Positions 8,671 through 18,267 are shown, counted from the stretch's first letter. The stretch: DNA of 64,000 nucleotides from Methylophaga muralis (GCF_001720165.1 NZ_MCRI01000007.1:1-64000); one strand, 5' to 3'. Numbers and translations: made by a program. Notes: a model not told the origin generated them from the sequence alone.

Positions 8671-10371
8671 ATGTTCAGTAGCTTTCGACAGTCTATGGCC
8701 TGGCTGCATACCTGGTTTGGCCTGACTCTGGGTTTTATTCTGATGGTGGTGTTCTTTTTTGGCAGCCTGTCAGTATTTGATCGTGAAATTGATCGCTGGT
8801 CGATTCCGGAAAGCCGCTTTGAACCACAGGTAATGCCATCATTTGATGAGATGTTGTTACCGATTCTACGTTCGGTTGAACCGGAGGTGCAGGACTACAA
8901 TACCAATATGCCGCTGCTGCATGATTTGAGTCAGGGGCCAATGACACCTCGCACCGAATTACCAGCTGATGAATTCTGGGCTTACACCACACATCGTGAT
9001 CCGGTTTTAATAATGGGGGTCGGCTTTCTGGTGCCGCAGCCACTCGACCCTGAAGGTCATAATCATATTCATGGCAATATCACCATTGATCCACGCACTG
9101 GTAAAGCGTTCCCCGACGATCAACTGAAGATCGGTAGCCGATTTTTTTACCCGATGCATTACAGCCTGAACTGGAACTGGAATCGAATCGGGATTTATAT
9201 CGTCGGCATTGCAGCATTTATTATGATGGCGGCTCTGGTCAGTGGGGTGATTATTCATCGCAAGCGTTTCCGTGAGTTCTTCACTTTCCGCCCCAACAAA
9301 CAAACCCAACGCAGTGTACTGGATTTGCACAATCTCACCGGTATGGTTGCATTGCCGTTTCATTTCTTTTTTACCTTTACTGGCTTACTGATTTTTGCCA
9401 GTTTTTACTTTTTCCCGGTAACCCACACTCAGCTTGAACCGTTACATGATTATCATGAAATGGTTGAGGCAAGTGAAACAGGTCTGCCGCACAAGCGTGC
9501 TGGTGTTCCAACTGAAATCGCGTCTGTTGATGCGATGGTGGCTAAGGCCAAACAGCGCTGGGCTGAGAAAGATATGGCTGGCGAAGTTGGCTTTTTGAAA
9601 ATCACTCATGTTGATGATGCCAACAGCTTTGTCAGTATTTATCGGGCTGGCAGTGATCGGGTGGCGTTGGTGGGTGAAGGTATGCATTTCAATGCCAGCA
9701 CTGGCGAGTTAATTCGTGAAGAACCGCCCCGCTCTGCAGTATCTGAAATCAATGAGTTTCTGACCGGTCTGCATTTGCAGCACTTTGAGCATTGGTTGTT
9801 GCGTTGGTTGTATGTGTTCGGTGGTTTGGTTGGAGCTATCTGTATTGCTACTGGCTTTATCTTCTTTGTAGAAAAACGTAAACGTCAGCACACATTACAA
9901 GGCAGCTCAGGCAGTCAGGTGGTCGATGCACTTGCCGTAACTACCGTGACAGGTATGTTGGTGGCCACCGTGAGCATGTTGGTCGCAAACCGTTTATTAC
10001 CTGCCGAAATGGTTGGTAAAGGTTATTGGGAACAGGTGGTGTTCTGGGGAAGCTGGAGTGTGATGTTATTGCATGCTTTTTGGCGCAGTTCTGCAGTTCG
10101 CCATATGCACATTTCACCAGCATGGCGTGAACAAAGCATTTTATTTGCTGTGCTTGCTATCGCTGCCGTGATTCTCAACTGGATTACGACTGGCGATCAT
10201 TTACTAAAAACAGTATTTCACTATTGGCCAGTGGCTGGTGTGGATTTGAGCTTGCTGGTGAGCAGTGCTATCGCGATTTATGCTGCTGTATACCTGAAAA
10301 AGCGTGAGAATGTGGCCGTGAATAAAGCCATTGAATTTTCAGCCCAGAAACTGGAGGCTAGCCGTGGTTGA
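8671..10371 (+). CDS. PepSY-associated transmembrane protein, putative siderophore reductase
   Basis: A 566-residue inner-membrane protein. The N-terminal helix (MAWLHTWFGLTLGFILMVVFFFGSLSVFDREIDRW) starts the PepSY_TM domain. Further helices occur near residues 170-190, 225-250, 375-400 and in the C-terminal third. Conserved His residues in LHTW, MHYSLNWN, LHNLTG, PFHFF and LHLQHFEHWLLR are likely haem or metal ligands. The family includes FpvG and PiuB-like proteins that help release iron from ferric siderophores by reduction. AAGGA lies 9 bases before the ATG. It is the centre of the DUF3649-PepSY-DUF3325 operon under a candidate Fur box. No TonB receptor or siderophore synthesis gene is in the window. 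Confidence 0.85.
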   Translation: MFSSFRQSMAWLHTWFGLTLGFILMVVFFFGSLSVFDREIDRWSIPESRFEPQVMPSFDEMLLPILRSVEPEVQDYNTNMPLLHDLSQGPMTPRTELPADEFWAYTTHRDPVLIMGVGFLVPQPLDPEGHNHIHGNITIDPRTGKAFPDDQLKIGSRFFYPMHYSLNWNWNRIGIYIVGIAAFIMMAALVSGVIIHRKRFREFFTFRPNKQTQRSVLDLHNLTGMVALPFHFFFTFTGLLIFASFYFFPVTHTQLEPLHDYHEMVEASETGLPHKRAGVPTEIASVDAMVAKAKQRWAEKDMAGEVGFLKITHVDDANSFVSIYRAGSDRVALVGEGMHFNASTGELIREEPPRSAVSEINEFLTGLHLQHFEHWLLRWLYVFGGLVGAICIATGFIFFVEKRKRQHTLQGSSGSQVVDALAVTTVTGMLVATVSMLVANRLLPAEMVGKGYWEQVVFWGSWSVMLLHAFWRSSAVRHMHISPAWREQSILFAVLAIAAVILNWITTGDHLLKTVFHYWPVAGVDLSLLVSSAIAIYAAVYLKKRENVAVNKAIEFSAQKLEASRG

Positions 10372-10699
10372 AGTCGTTTGTTGGATAGCCGCCATTTTCA
10401 CCACCATGATGGGCATGGCGAGTCTTTCTCTTAGTCTGCCAAATCACTGGCGTCAGGTGACTGGTATCGAAACCAGTCAGCCCACGCCATCCCAGCAAAA
10501 TGCTTTGCGTATCTTCGGTTATCTCAGTCTGTTTGTATCGTTAGTGCTTTGTCTGGCAGCTGATCATCCAACCATGGCCGTTTTAGTATGGGTAATGCTC
10601 TTGGCATTAGCGGCCAAAGGCGTCGCCATGATTCTGACATGGCGTGAGCATTGGCTGAAGCCGTTGTTGTTGATGTTCAGCCGAACCGGGCTCAATTAA
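10364..10699 (+). CDS. DUF3325 membrane protein of iron operon
   Basis: A 111-residue protein with three predicted membrane helices, matching DUF3325 in size and position after a PepSY protein. The start is a GTG at 10364, 7 bases after a GGAG and overlapping the PepSY stop by 8 bases, so translation is coupled. The earlier ATG at 10331 would lie well inside the PepSY gene. The motif SLPNHWRQVTG with a following helix is typical. It probably works with the two upstream proteins; its individual job is unknown. Confidence 0.72.
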   Translation: MVEVVCWIAAIFTTMMGMASLSLSLPNHWRQVTGIETSQPTPSQQNALRIFGYLSLFVSLVLCLAADHPTMAVLVWVMLLALAAKGVAMILTWREHWLKPLLLMFSRTGLN

Positions 10700-10713
10700 G
10701 CCATCGGCTTAAT
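10695..10713. other. Hairpin spanning two convergent stop codons
   Basis: A perfect eight-pair inverted repeat ATTAAGCC-ATC-GGCTTAAT covers the stop codon of the DUF3325 gene and the stop of psiE on the other strand. There is no T run, so it is not a textbook terminator, but it may stabilise both 3' ends. Confidence 0.5.
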
Positions 10714-11113
10714 CAACGTTTTCACGATTTTTCTCAAACAGATTGGTTTTACAGTAATGAATGACAATTATTGATAAACCAAGCAAGAGAATCGCTACGG
10801 TAATGCCCAGAATCCGCCAGGTATCAATGTTTTTCATGTCCAAGATTAGATACCGTGCCAGCGCAACAATCGCGATATACAAGGGAAATTTGATGGGTAA
10901 CTCACCTGACTGGTAATAAACTGCCACCATGGTGAGCACTTCAAGATAGATAAACAGCAATAATAAATCCGTCAGCAGTACGGTGCCATTTTCAAACATG
11001 AAATTGATTTCGATAACCACGGCAACCAGCGTGGCGATGGCAACAACGATCAACCCTGTATCCTGAGCAATTGCCAGACTGTGATTAACTAAATCTTTAA
11101 GCTTCTTTGCCAT
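10709..11113 (-). CDS. psiE: PsiE family membrane protein
   Basis: A 134-residue protein with four predicted membrane helices. The segments LLLLFIYLEVLTMVAVYY, LPIKFPLYIAIVALARYLIL and DTWRILGITVAILLLGLSIIVI are the conserved core of PsiE, named for phosphate-starvation induction in E. coli; its function is unknown. The ATG at 11113 has GGGGTTAG upstream. It is convergent with the iron operon, 9 bases away. Induction by phosphate limitation cannot be judged, as I see no Pho box. Confidence 0.85.
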   Translation of the reverse strand: MAKKLKDLVNHSLAIAQDTGLIVVAIATLVAVVIEINFMFENGTVLLTDLLLLFIYLEVLTMVAVYYQSGELPIKFPLYIAIVALARYLILDMKNIDTWRILGITVAILLLGLSIIVIHYCKTNLFEKNRENVD

Positions 11114-11226
11114 GAACTAACCCCAATAGATTTTGCAAAGTGGATAGTATCAGTTTTGAGAAAATGCACTTGTCTGGAATTCCAAATATTTACGTTTAAT
11201 GCTGGACTAAGAGACAAGCTGTTTGG

Positions 11227-11820
11227 CTAGTGTCGAACCTGCCAATTTGATAATAATTGCCAACCATGGATTTCACTACCCAACTCGGTGAGCCATTGGC
11301 CAATTATCTGATTAGAGTTATGCCGGACACTATAGGCCATTGGATGATGCACAAATTCGAGATCATAATCTTGTCGATAAATCTTTGAGTCTTGATTTTG
11401 AAGGTAAATGGTTTCGAGTTTGTACTGTAGAGCATCAACTGCAGAAGCTTCAGCTTCAAGTGGCACGGCCTTTATCACCGAAATCCTCACTTGTTTGTAA
11501 ACATTTTCCAGTGTCGCCGGACCCGAAAGTTGTTTACGGCCTAGTGCGGCTTTGGTGGGAGCAAACACGGCACGCAACCCAGACCAAAAACTGGTTTTTC
11601 CTTCAGCATAGTATCGCCAGTCGCCATAAGAATAACGTGCCATATTGCCATGTTTATCTTCAATGACCAGACTGGAATGCTGACCGTGGTCGAGTACAAA
11701 TACAGCTCGTGGCGTTTCGGGAGTGGTTGGTGGTGTAATCCGGCCAGAACAGCCGCTTAATATCAGTGAAATACAAACCACCAATATCAGCCAACCCGTT
11801 CTGATAGAAGTTATTTTCAT
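11227..11820 (-). CDS. Putative lipoprotein, DUF2459-like
   Basis: A 197-residue exported protein. Residues 1-25 form a lipoprotein signal with lipobox LILSGC. The body opens with VFVLDHGQHSSLVIE followed by YSYGDWRYYA, which resembles the DUF2459 (urease-associated) layout of a His followed by a Gly-Asp-Trp; the match is from memory and moderate. I chose the ATG at 11820 because it begins the signal peptide; the frame extends to 11847 but would overlap the upstream SQR gene. It is the last gene of a likely hslO-sqr-lipoprotein operon, 4 bases after sqr. Confidence 0.6.
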   Translation of the reverse strand: MKITSIRTGWLILVVCISLILSGCSGRITPPTTPETPRAVFVLDHGQHSSLVIEDKHGNMARYSYGDWRYYAEGKTSFWSGLRAVFAPTKAALGRKQLSGPATLENVYKQVRISVIKAVPLEAEASAVDALQYKLETIYLQNQDSKIYRQDYDLEFVHHPMAYSVRHNSNQIIGQWLTELGSEIHGWQLLSNWQVRH

Positions 11821-11824
11821 AACA

Positions 11825-13096
11825 TTATTTAATTTTGCTGATTCCAAAACAACGCAGCAGACAACGTTCGTAAAAAGATTCGGGCAGGCCGCGTTTCATA
11901 CGGAACAGAAAGTATTTTTCAAACGCGATTTTTGCCATTTGCACCCAGCGGCCTTTTTTCATCCAGGCCAAATTACGGGGTGGAATTTGCGGCAACGCGA
12001 CAAACGCGGCACCGGTGTGACCCATATCGGCCAGACAAACGGCATTTAAACTGGCTCGGGTTTCAATTGGTCGATCTTCAATGGCAGCCTGAATATTGGC
12101 AACGGCTGCTTTGGCCATGCTTTCAATCATATAGCCGGTTTTTGGCACGCCAACCGGTAAAGCTGTCGCTTCAACTGGCGGTATGGCGACACAAACACCG
12201 ACACCATAAATATTTGGGTAAGCAAGATTACGCTGGAATTCATCGACTTTCAAAAAGCCTCGTGGATTAACCAGTTCATCATCCAGATTGGCTACACAAT
12301 CAACGCCTTTGAATGCTGGAATCATCATGCTGTAATCAAAAGCCAGTTGATGCGTCTTGACGGTCTCGGCATTATCATCCACCTGCTCGACCAGCATTTT
12401 GCCTTTGCTGATGGATTTGACCCGGGCATTAGTGATCCACTTGATATCATTTTTGCGAAACTCGGATTCAAACAGCCCTTTTGAATCGCCTACCCCACCT
12501 AAGCCCATATGGCCTATATAAGGTTCAGGCGTGACAAATGTCATCGGTACCCGATCCCGCACCTTAGCCTTGCGTAACGCCCGATTCATAATAAAGGCAA
12601 ATTCATAGGCCGGACCAAAACAGGAAGCACCCTGCACGGCACCAACGACAATCGGCCCGGGATTTTTCAATAAATCACGCCATGCCTGATAGCTATCTTC
12701 GGCATGACCTACTGTGCAGATAGAATGGGTGTGAGCTTGTGGACCAAAACCTTCGATTTCATCAAAAGCCAATTTGGCCCCAGTGGCGATAATCAGATAG
12801 TCGTAATTGAGAATCGTGTTATCGCCCAATAAAACCTGATTTGTAGCGGGTTTGATTTTGCTGGCACCGGAATCGTAGAAATCAATATTTTTACTGGATA
12901 AAACAGAGGCCAATTCAAAGCTGATATCAGCACGTTTTCGCCAGCCCACGGCTACCCACGGATTACTGGGCACAAAGTGAAAGATTGGGGTATTAGAAAC
13001 CACGCTGATATGGTGCGTTTTGTCGAGAGCTGCCCGGCATTCATATGCAGCGGGTAAACCGCCGGTACTCGCACCGATAATGACAATATGCGCCAT
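11825..13096 (-). CDS. sqr: Sulfide:quinone oxidoreductase-like flavoprotein
   Basis: A 423-residue FAD protein of the two-dinucleotide-binding fold. The FAD loop is IGASTGGLPAA at residues 7-17, and the second fold has an ATGAK segment near 104-108. Cysteines stand at C127, C159 and C354, matching the spacing of the three redox cysteines of Acidithiobacillus-type SQR (128, 160, 356). SQR oxidises sulfide at the membrane surface and passes electrons to quinone. The C-terminal amphipathic segment (ARNLAWMKKGRWVQMAKIAFEKYFLFRMKRG region) is a plausible membrane anchor. AGGAA precedes the ATG. It lies 12 bases after hslO, an oxidative-stress chaperone, in the same direction. Activity on sulfide is inferred from the cysteines. 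Confidence 0.85.
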   Translation of the reverse strand: MAHIVIIGASTGGLPAAYECRAALDKTHHISVVSNTPIFHFVPSNPWVAVGWRKRADISFELASVLSSKNIDFYDSGASKIKPATNQVLLGDNTILNYDYLIIATGAKLAFDEIEGFGPQAHTHSICTVGHAEDSYQAWRDLLKNPGPIVVGAVQGASCFGPAYEFAFIMNRALRKAKVRDRVPMTFVTPEPYIGHMGLGGVGDSKGLFESEFRKNDIKWITNARVKSISKGKMLVEQVDDNAETVKTHQLAFDYSMMIPAFKGVDCVANLDDELVNPRGFLKVDEFQRNLAYPNIYGVGVCVAIPPVEATALPVGVPKTGYMIESMAKAAVANIQAAIEDRPIETRASLNAVCLADMGHTGAAFVALPQIPPRNLAWMKKGRWVQMAKIAFEKYFLFRMKRGLPESFYERCLLRCFGISKIK

Positions 13097-13108
13097 GATT
13101 ATTCCTGG

Positions 13109-14005
13109 TTAATGCAATGTGTCTGAATCATTCTGAATATTCAGCGGATCACTAAACAAACCTGCCACATCCACCGGATCAAACTGATAATGTGTATTAC
13201 AGAACTCACAGGCCAACTCAACCATTCCGCGTTCGGCAATAATCTCTTCAGCTTCCTGTCGCCCAAGTAGCTTGATGGTGTCAGCCACTCGTTGACGTGA
13301 ACAGGTACAGGCAAATTCCAATACGGTTGTGCTCAAAAGTCTCACCATTTCTTCATGAAATAAACGATATAACAACGAGACTGCATCCAGGTTCAGCAGT
13401 TCATCATTAGTAACCGTTTCGGCAAGAAAATTGATTCGATTCCAGTTTTCATCATGCTGTTCGGGATCTTGTTCGGGCAATTGTTGCAGCATTAAACCGC
13501 CGGCGGTGTGTTCATCCGTGGCTAACCAGATACGGGTTTTTAATTGCTCAGACTGAGCGAAATACATTTCCAGCATTTCAGCAATGGTTTCGCCTTGCAC
13601 GCTGACGATGCCTTGATAAGGCTGTTTAGCTTCAACATTTTCAATAGTTATTGCCAGATTACCCTCGCCTAGCAATTCTTGCATAGTGGCATCATCGGCA
13701 ATTTCGCCATTCCAGTTTGCCAGACCTCTTAAGGTGTGGTCACTGGTGCATTCAACCATTAATAAAGAAACCGGCCCGTTGGAACGACATTGCAATACCA
13801 AACGGCCAGACATTTTCACCGTCTCGGCCAATAACGCTGCTGCAGAGAGCATTTGTCCCAATAGAGATGCGACCGCGGGGGGATATTCGCGTTGAACCTT
13901 AACGGTCTGCCAGGTTTGTTTCAGCTGTACCCATTCACCGCGAATGGCTGCATTATCGAAAATAAAACGTTGTAAATGATCTGCCTGAATGGCGTCTTCT
14001 TGCAT
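13109..14005 (-). CDS. hslO: Redox-regulated chaperone Hsp33
   Basis: A 298-residue cytoplasmic holdase that becomes active when its zinc cysteines are oxidised. The C-terminal zinc site is seen as C233-x-C235 and C266-x-x-C269, the exact CxC/CxxC arrangement. The N-terminal part (LQRFIFDNAAIRGEWVQL, then QMLSAAALLAETVK) is the conserved dimer-forming domain. Length is normal (about 290). The ATG at 14005 has GAGGAA 6 bases upstream. It heads a likely operon with sqr and a lipoprotein. The 126 bases upstream hold a small palindrome CTGCTTTTAAGCAG but no clear heat-shock promoter. Confidence 0.95.
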   Translation of the reverse strand: MQEDAIQADHLQRFIFDNAAIRGEWVQLKQTWQTVKVQREYPPAVASLLGQMLSAAALLAETVKMSGRLVLQCRSNGPVSLLMVECTSDHTLRGLANWNGEIADDATMQELLGEGNLAITIENVEAKQPYQGIVSVQGETIAEMLEMYFAQSEQLKTRIWLATDEHTAGGLMLQQLPEQDPEQHDENWNRINFLAETVTNDELLNLDAVSLLYRLFHEEMVRLLSTTVLEFACTCSRQRVADTIKLLGRQEAEEIIAERGMVELACEFCNTHYQFDPVDVAGLFSDPLNIQNDSDTLH

Positions 14006-14131
14006 GATGATTCCTCATACTGCTTTTAAGCAGGAGATAATGTGGCAATTGAAATGCCAGACGATAAGCGGCATTTTAACGTATCTGTAATCAAGTGGGG
14101 TTTAAGCTTGTGAAGTTCAAGCCATAAACTT

Positions 14132-15163
14132 TCAGCTGCTTTTAGCAGCTAAAAATTCCCGCAGGGCTGCGGGCAAATGCGCTTGAATATTTTCACTGAT
14201 TTGCTGCTCATGTTTTTGCCACAACACACCCAGATAAATCAGTCCGAGACCGATAGCCGTCAGTGCAATCGGAAACAACAGACTGTCCTTGAACACCACA
14301 TTGGCCAGATGCCCAAGATAAAACGCCGAGCCCAGTGCACCAAATATCACAAATACCCGGCGGGCAATGACTACGCCGACACCAATCATTAATAAATTGA
14401 TTGTGAAATAAATGAACTTCGACAGTTCACTATCCGAGTATTGGGAAGTCATGCCGCCCCAGAAGGCGATCACACCAAACAAATACAACCAGAACGCATA
14501 ATCGCCCGATTTGTAGCCCCGCATATCTACCCAGAACGCAAACAGTGTAATCGCCAGACCAAAATACATCGACACCAATGCACGCAGTTCATAGTTGGCA
14601 TAGCCACCCACAATCATTGCGGCGATATCCATCGACAAATACCACAACGTCACTGCAATCGGCATCAATAAAAATGGATAACGGTAGCGATAAAAAATCA
14701 TTGCCCCCACAGCCAGAGTGCCCAGCTCCATAAACAGCCAATGCCACTGAATATAACGATGATAATCGCGATAAACACTATCATCAGGCCACCAGCCCAT
14801 TGCCTGCTGCAAACCATAAATTGCCAAGGGTGTCAGTGCTACCACAAAGGTCGTACAAATCCCGGCAGGAATGGCCAAACCTTTTGTTTCAAAATGATTC
14901 GCCAGCTTTAGTCCAACACCGGCATAAGCCAGACTGATAAAAAAGATCCCCCAACCCCCAAAGCTTTCCCAACCCAAGGTCATAAACAAGGTCATAGCAC
15001 CAATGGCAATCAAGCCACCCATGTAATAAAGCACATGGGTAAAGTCAAAACTGGGGCCGGTTGTCGGTTGAGATTTGAAGAAATCGAATAACTTATCCGC
15101 CTGTTCCTGCGTGATAAGATCTTGCTTCACTGCCAAATCAAGCTGTTTTTTTGTGATGTTCAT
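14132..15163 (-). CDS. DUF2157-like polytopic membrane protein
   Basis: A 343-residue membrane protein. Residues 1-35 form a short soluble head (MNITKKQLDLAVKQDLITQEQADKLFDFF) typical of DUF2157 proteins, followed by about nine to ten membrane helices and a charged tail. Function is unknown for the family. AGGGA lies 9 bases before the ATG. It is followed by hslO on the same strand after 126 bases, probably a separate transcript. Confidence 0.6.
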   Translation of the reverse strand: MNITKKQLDLAVKQDLITQEQADKLFDFFKSQPTTGPSFDFTHVLYYMGGLIAIGAMTLFMTLGWESFGGWGIFFISLAYAGVGLKLANHFETKGLAIPAGICTTFVVALTPLAIYGLQQAMGWWPDDSVYRDYHRYIQWHWLFMELGTLAVGAMIFYRYRYPFLLMPIAVTLWYLSMDIAAMIVGGYANYELRALVSMYFGLAITLFAFWVDMRGYKSGDYAFWLYLFGVIAFWGGMTSQYSDSELSKFIYFTINLLMIGVGVVIARRVFVIFGALGSAFYLGHLANVVFKDSLLFPIALTAIGLGLIYLGVLWQKHEQQISENIQAHLPAALREFLAAKSS

Positions 15164-15304
15164 CTGCGCTGTCCCTCGCGAAGGTTATTGTATTTATATC
15201 GAGGAGTTAGATTGTGATTTGCTGGAGTTTATTTATCAAGTGAAAGGGAATTCGAAGTAAACCAATGTGACGCTATATATGGCTCAGGAAGAGTTGAAAT
15301 TGGA

Positions 15305-15336
15305 TTGTTGGGTTTCATGCTTCAACCCAACCTACC
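15305..15336 (+). repeat. REP-like palindromic unit
   Basis: The sequence TTGTTGGGTTTCATGCTTCAACCCAACCTACC holds an eight-pair stem (GTTGGGTT/AACCCAAC, 15307-15331) with a nine-base loop. Very similar TTGGGTTTCxxxxxTCAACCCAACCTAC units are scattered in many proteobacterial genomes. Only one copy is visible in the window. Confidence 0.55.
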
Positions 15337-15410
15337 ATGGGCAAATGTGCTCTGGATCCAAGATTTTGGGGTTACGATTAACTGGTCAAGATAATAAAGA
15401 GAATAAAATT

Positions 15411-15441
15411 GTCCATGACTCCGGCAAATGGAGTCATGGAC
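15411..15441 (-). terminator. Terminator after htpG
   Basis: A perfect 12-pair stem (GTCCATGACTCC/GGAGTCATGGAC) with a seven-base loop, starting 11 bases after the htpG stop. On the htpG strand it is followed by AATTTTATT. On the other strand it is followed by TGGTTTTTAATT, so it could act in both directions. Confidence 0.8.
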
Positions 15442-15451
15442 TGGTTTTTAA

Positions 15452-17359
15452 TTAAGCGCGTTGCAATAGCATTGCGTTAAGTTTTTTCACGAAGCTAGCA
15501 GGATCTTCCAGTTGTCCACCTTCGGCCAGTAAAGCTTGGTCAAACAAGATGGAGGTCCAGTCACCGAATTGTTCATCGTTCTGTTCGTCTTTCAGTTTGG
15601 CGACCATTGGATGTTCCGGATTGAGTTCCAGAATCGGTTTGCTGGCTGAAACCTGTTGGCCTGCAGCTTTAAGCATACGTTCCAGATTACCGCTCATATC
15701 GTAATTGTCCGCCACCAGACAGGCTGGGGAATCGGTCAGTCGATGTGTAATGCGTACATCTTTTACTTTGTCGTCCAGCGTTTTCTTGATGCGCTCAATC
15801 AGATCTTCGAAGTTTTTCTCAACTTCTTCGTGCGCTTTTTTCTCTGCTTCGTCTTCCAGCTCACCCAGATCCAAATCGCCTTTGGCAACGGATTGCAGGT
15901 GTTTGCCATCAAAGTCCGTCAGGGAGTTGACCAGCCATTCATCGACGCGGTCGGTGAGCAACAGAACTTCAATGCCTTTCTTACGGAACACTTCCAGATG
16001 CGGGCTGTTTTTCGCAGCCGCAAAGCTCTCGGCAGTGATGTAATAGATTTTGTCCTGCTTGTCTTTCATCCGGCTGACATAGTCTTCCAATGAAACGGTT
16101 TGATCTGCATTCCCGGTTTCGGTGCTGGCAAAACGCAATAGTTTGGCCAACGCTTCTTTGTTGGCAAAATCTTCACCCGGACCTTCTTTGATGACCTGAC
16201 CAAATTCTTTCCAGAATTCAGCATATTGTTCAGGCTCGTTATTGGCCATTTTGTTCAGTTCAGAGATGATTTTCTTTACTGAAGCAGCACGGATGGTATC
16301 AATGACTTTACTGCTTTGCAGAATTTCACGCGATACGTTTAATGGCAGATCGTTGGTATCAATCACCCCGCGAATAAAGCGCAGGTAACGTGGCATCAGC
16401 TGTTCGCTGTCTTCCATGATGAATACACGTTTCACATACAGCTTAATGCCATGCATGCGATCGCGATCCCACAGATCAAACGGTGCTTTAGAAGGGATAT
16501 ACAGCAGTGAAGTGTATTCGGTATTACCTTCGACTTTGTTGTGGCTCCAGGTCAATGGATCCTGGAAGTCATGAGCGATTTGTTTGTAGAACTCTTTGTA
16601 TTGTTCTTCAGTAATGTCGTTTTTAGACAGTGTCCATAATGCAGTGGCTTTGTTGACTGTCTCGTCTTCGATGATGCTTTCATCAATTTTGCCTTCTTCG
16701 TCAGGCACTGGCTCTTTTTGCATGATGATTGGCATATTGATGTGATCCGAGTATTTACGGATGACATTACGCAGACGCCAGCTATTTAAAAATTCATCTT
16801 CACCTTCACGCAGATGCAGGGTGACTTCAGTACCGCGAGTAGCTTTTTCAATGGTTTCAATATTGAACTCGCCTTCACCAGCCGATTCCCATAACACGCC
16901 ATGTTCTTTGGTGGTGCCGGCACGACGGGTTTTCAACGTGACTTTATCAGCCACGATAAATGCGGAATAGAATCCCACACCGAACTGACCGATAAGTTGT
17001 GAATCTTTGGCTTGATCGCCAGTTAACTGACCGAAAAATGCTTTGGTACCGCTGCGGGCAATCGTACCGATATTGTCGATAACTTCCTGACGGGTCATGC
17101 CAATACCGTTATCACTAATGGTGATGGTACGGGCATCTTTATCAAAGGTGACACGGATATTCAGATCACCATCTTCTTCGTATAACGCATCATCGGACAA
17201 CGCTTCAAAACGCAATTTGTCAGCGGCATCGGCCGCGTTAGAAATCAGCTCACGCAGAAAAATTTCTTTGTTGCTGTACAGCGAATGAATCATCAAATTA
17301 AGAAGTTGTTTAACTTCTGTCTGGAAACCCATGGTTTCTTTATGTGCATCAACGCCCAT
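15452..17359 (-). CDS. htpG: Chaperone HtpG (Hsp90)
   Basis: A 635-residue cytoplasmic ATP-dependent chaperone, full length for bacterial Hsp90. The N-terminal ATPase domain shows [22 protein letters not shown], the DNGIGMT loop (ISDNGIGM), and [11 protein letters not shown]; the middle domain has [18 protein letters not shown]; the C-terminal dimerisation domain follows. The ATG at 17359 is supported by GGAGG 10 bases upstream; the second Met (residue 10) is less likely. A sigma32-type promoter lies 41 bases upstream, so heat-shock control is expected. A strong hairpin follows the stop. Confidence 0.97.
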   Translation of the reverse strand: MGVDAHKETMGFQTEVKQLLNLMIHSLYSNKEIFLRELISNAADAADKLRFEALSDDALYEEDGDLNIRVTFDKDARTITISDNGIGMTRQEVIDNIGTIARSGTKAFFGQLTGDQAKDSQLIGQFGVGFYSAFIVADKVTLKTRRAGTTKEHGVLWESAGEGEFNIETIEKATRGTEVTLHLREGEDEFLNSWRLRNVIRKYSDHINMPIIMQKEPVPDEEGKIDESIIEDETVNKATALWTLSKNDITEEQYKEFYKQIAHDFQDPLTWSHNKVEGNTEYTSLLYIPSKAPFDLWDRDRMHGIKLYVKRVFIMEDSEQLMPRYLRFIRGVIDTNDLPLNVSREILQSSKVIDTIRAASVKKIISELNKMANNEPEQYAEFWKEFGQVIKEGPGEDFANKEALAKLLRFASTETGNADQTVSLEDYVSRMKDKQDKIYYITAESFAAAKNSPHLEVFRKKGIEVLLLTDRVDEWLVNSLTDFDGKHLQSVAKGDLDLGELEDEAEKKAHEEVEKNFEDLIERIKKTLDDKVKDVRITHRLTDSPACLVADNYDMSGNLERMLKAAGQQVSASKPILELNPEHPMVAKLKDEQNDEQFGDWTSILFDQALLAEGGQLEDPASFVKKLNAMLLQRA

Positions 17360-17400
17360 TTCTGTATTGCCTCCATCTGGCTGTTTTAACGATAGCTCAC

Positions 17401-17427
17401 AGATGGGGTCATGCTGATAAATATCAA
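17401..17427 (-). promoter_or_regulatory. Sigma32-type heat-shock promoter of htpG
   Basis: On the minus strand: TTGATA, 13 bases, then CCCCATCT. The -10 fits the sigma32 consensus CCCCATnT exactly and the spacing is in the accepted range. The -35 differs slightly from CTTGAA. It lies 41 bases before the htpG start. Confidence 0.75.
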
Positions 17428-17568
17428 TAGTGTTGTGCCATAAAAAAACTATAAATCTTTAAAATCAATTGTTTGTAATAATTTCAGGTTAGATTCATCT
17501 TTGTCGTGTTAGCCTGTTCCCGGCCATGATGCCCACCCAATTCCAAAAAAATGAAAAGGATAGACAGC

Positions 17569-18111
17569 ATGCGTAAATTAACTTTGAGCCTTTTATTGGC
17601 GTTTAGCCTGACCGCTCATGCCGAACAAAACAAACTAGATCTTGAAGAGCAATCTGTGCTCGGTCATCAGGAAATCGTTACGTTATTTCCCGGTGAAATC
17701 AAAACCAATGCACGTATTGATACTGGTGCAGCGACAAATTCCATGTATGCCATCGACACTAAAGTGTTTGAGGAAAATGGTGAAAAACAGATCCGTTTTA
17801 AATTCGTTGATCACGAAGACAATGAACATGAAATCACTCGTCCATTGATTGATACAGTCACCGTAACTCAAGCCAGTGGTGAACAAACTCGCTATGTGGT
17901 CGAAATGGGTTTGTGTGTTGGTGATTACTATGAAGAAACGCGTTTTACACTGGCTGATCGCAGCAATATGACCTTCCCAATTTTGGTAGGCCGTAACTTT
18001 TTAGAAAATTCATTACTAGTCAGTTCAGCTGAAAAAATGATCGCTTCACCAGAATGTGAAGTAAAACTGGCTAAGAAAGATCCGGAAGAACTTCCCGTTG
18101 TACAACACTGA
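17569..18111 (+). CDS. Exported retropepsin-like aspartic protease (RimK-associated type)
   Basis: A 180-residue protein with a signal peptide (residues 1-18, ending TAHA). The DTGA motif at residues 51-54 within KTNARIDTGAATNSMYA, and the later FPILVGRNFLENSLLVS, place it in the retropepsin-like family once called ATP-dependent zinc protease (DUF785), often found next to RimK-type ligases. The single Asp of DTGA would be catalytic in a dimer. Start: ATG at 17569 after AAGGA with 8 bases spacing; an ATG at 17551 overlaps the ribosome binding site. No RimK is nearby. A strong terminator follows. Confidence 0.82.
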   Translation: MRKLTLSLLLAFSLTAHAEQNKLDLEEQSVLGHQEIVTLFPGEIKTNARIDTGAATNSMYAIDTKVFEENGEKQIRFKFVDHEDNEHEITRPLIDTVTVTQASGEQTRYVVEMGLCVGDYYEETRFTLADRSNMTFPILVGRNFLENSLLVSSAEKMIASPECEVKLAKKDPEELPVVQH

Positions 18112-18148
18112 TCAGCTGTAACTTTAGTATAAGAGCCACATTAGAAAG

Positions 18149-18181
18149 CGCCTGCTCGTCTTTGAGCAGGCGTTTTTTTTG
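18149..18181 (+). terminator. Rho-independent terminator
   Basis: Nine-pair stem CGCCTGCTC/GAGCAGGCG with a six-base loop followed by nine T. It ends the retropepsin-like gene. Confidence 0.93.
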
Positions 18182-18267
18182 ATTTAACGGGATAGTTTTA
18201 ACCTCAATAATATTTCCTTCACAAAAGAGATGTTATGGTATGGCTTTAGCTAATTTTCAGAGATGGA

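Noticed and set aside
15306-15338. TTGGGTT...AACCCAA palindrome as a possible mobile element end
   Set aside because: Only one copy is visible and there is no transposase or target duplication; it fits a common REP-like unit.
15267-15455. Open frame of 62 codons before htpG
   Set aside because: It runs through the REP-like unit and the htpG terminator, has no ribosome binding site, and resembles no protein.
15656-16093. Long open frame of 145 codons opposite htpG
   Set aside because: It lies wholly inside htpG, which is certain, and has shadow-like composition.
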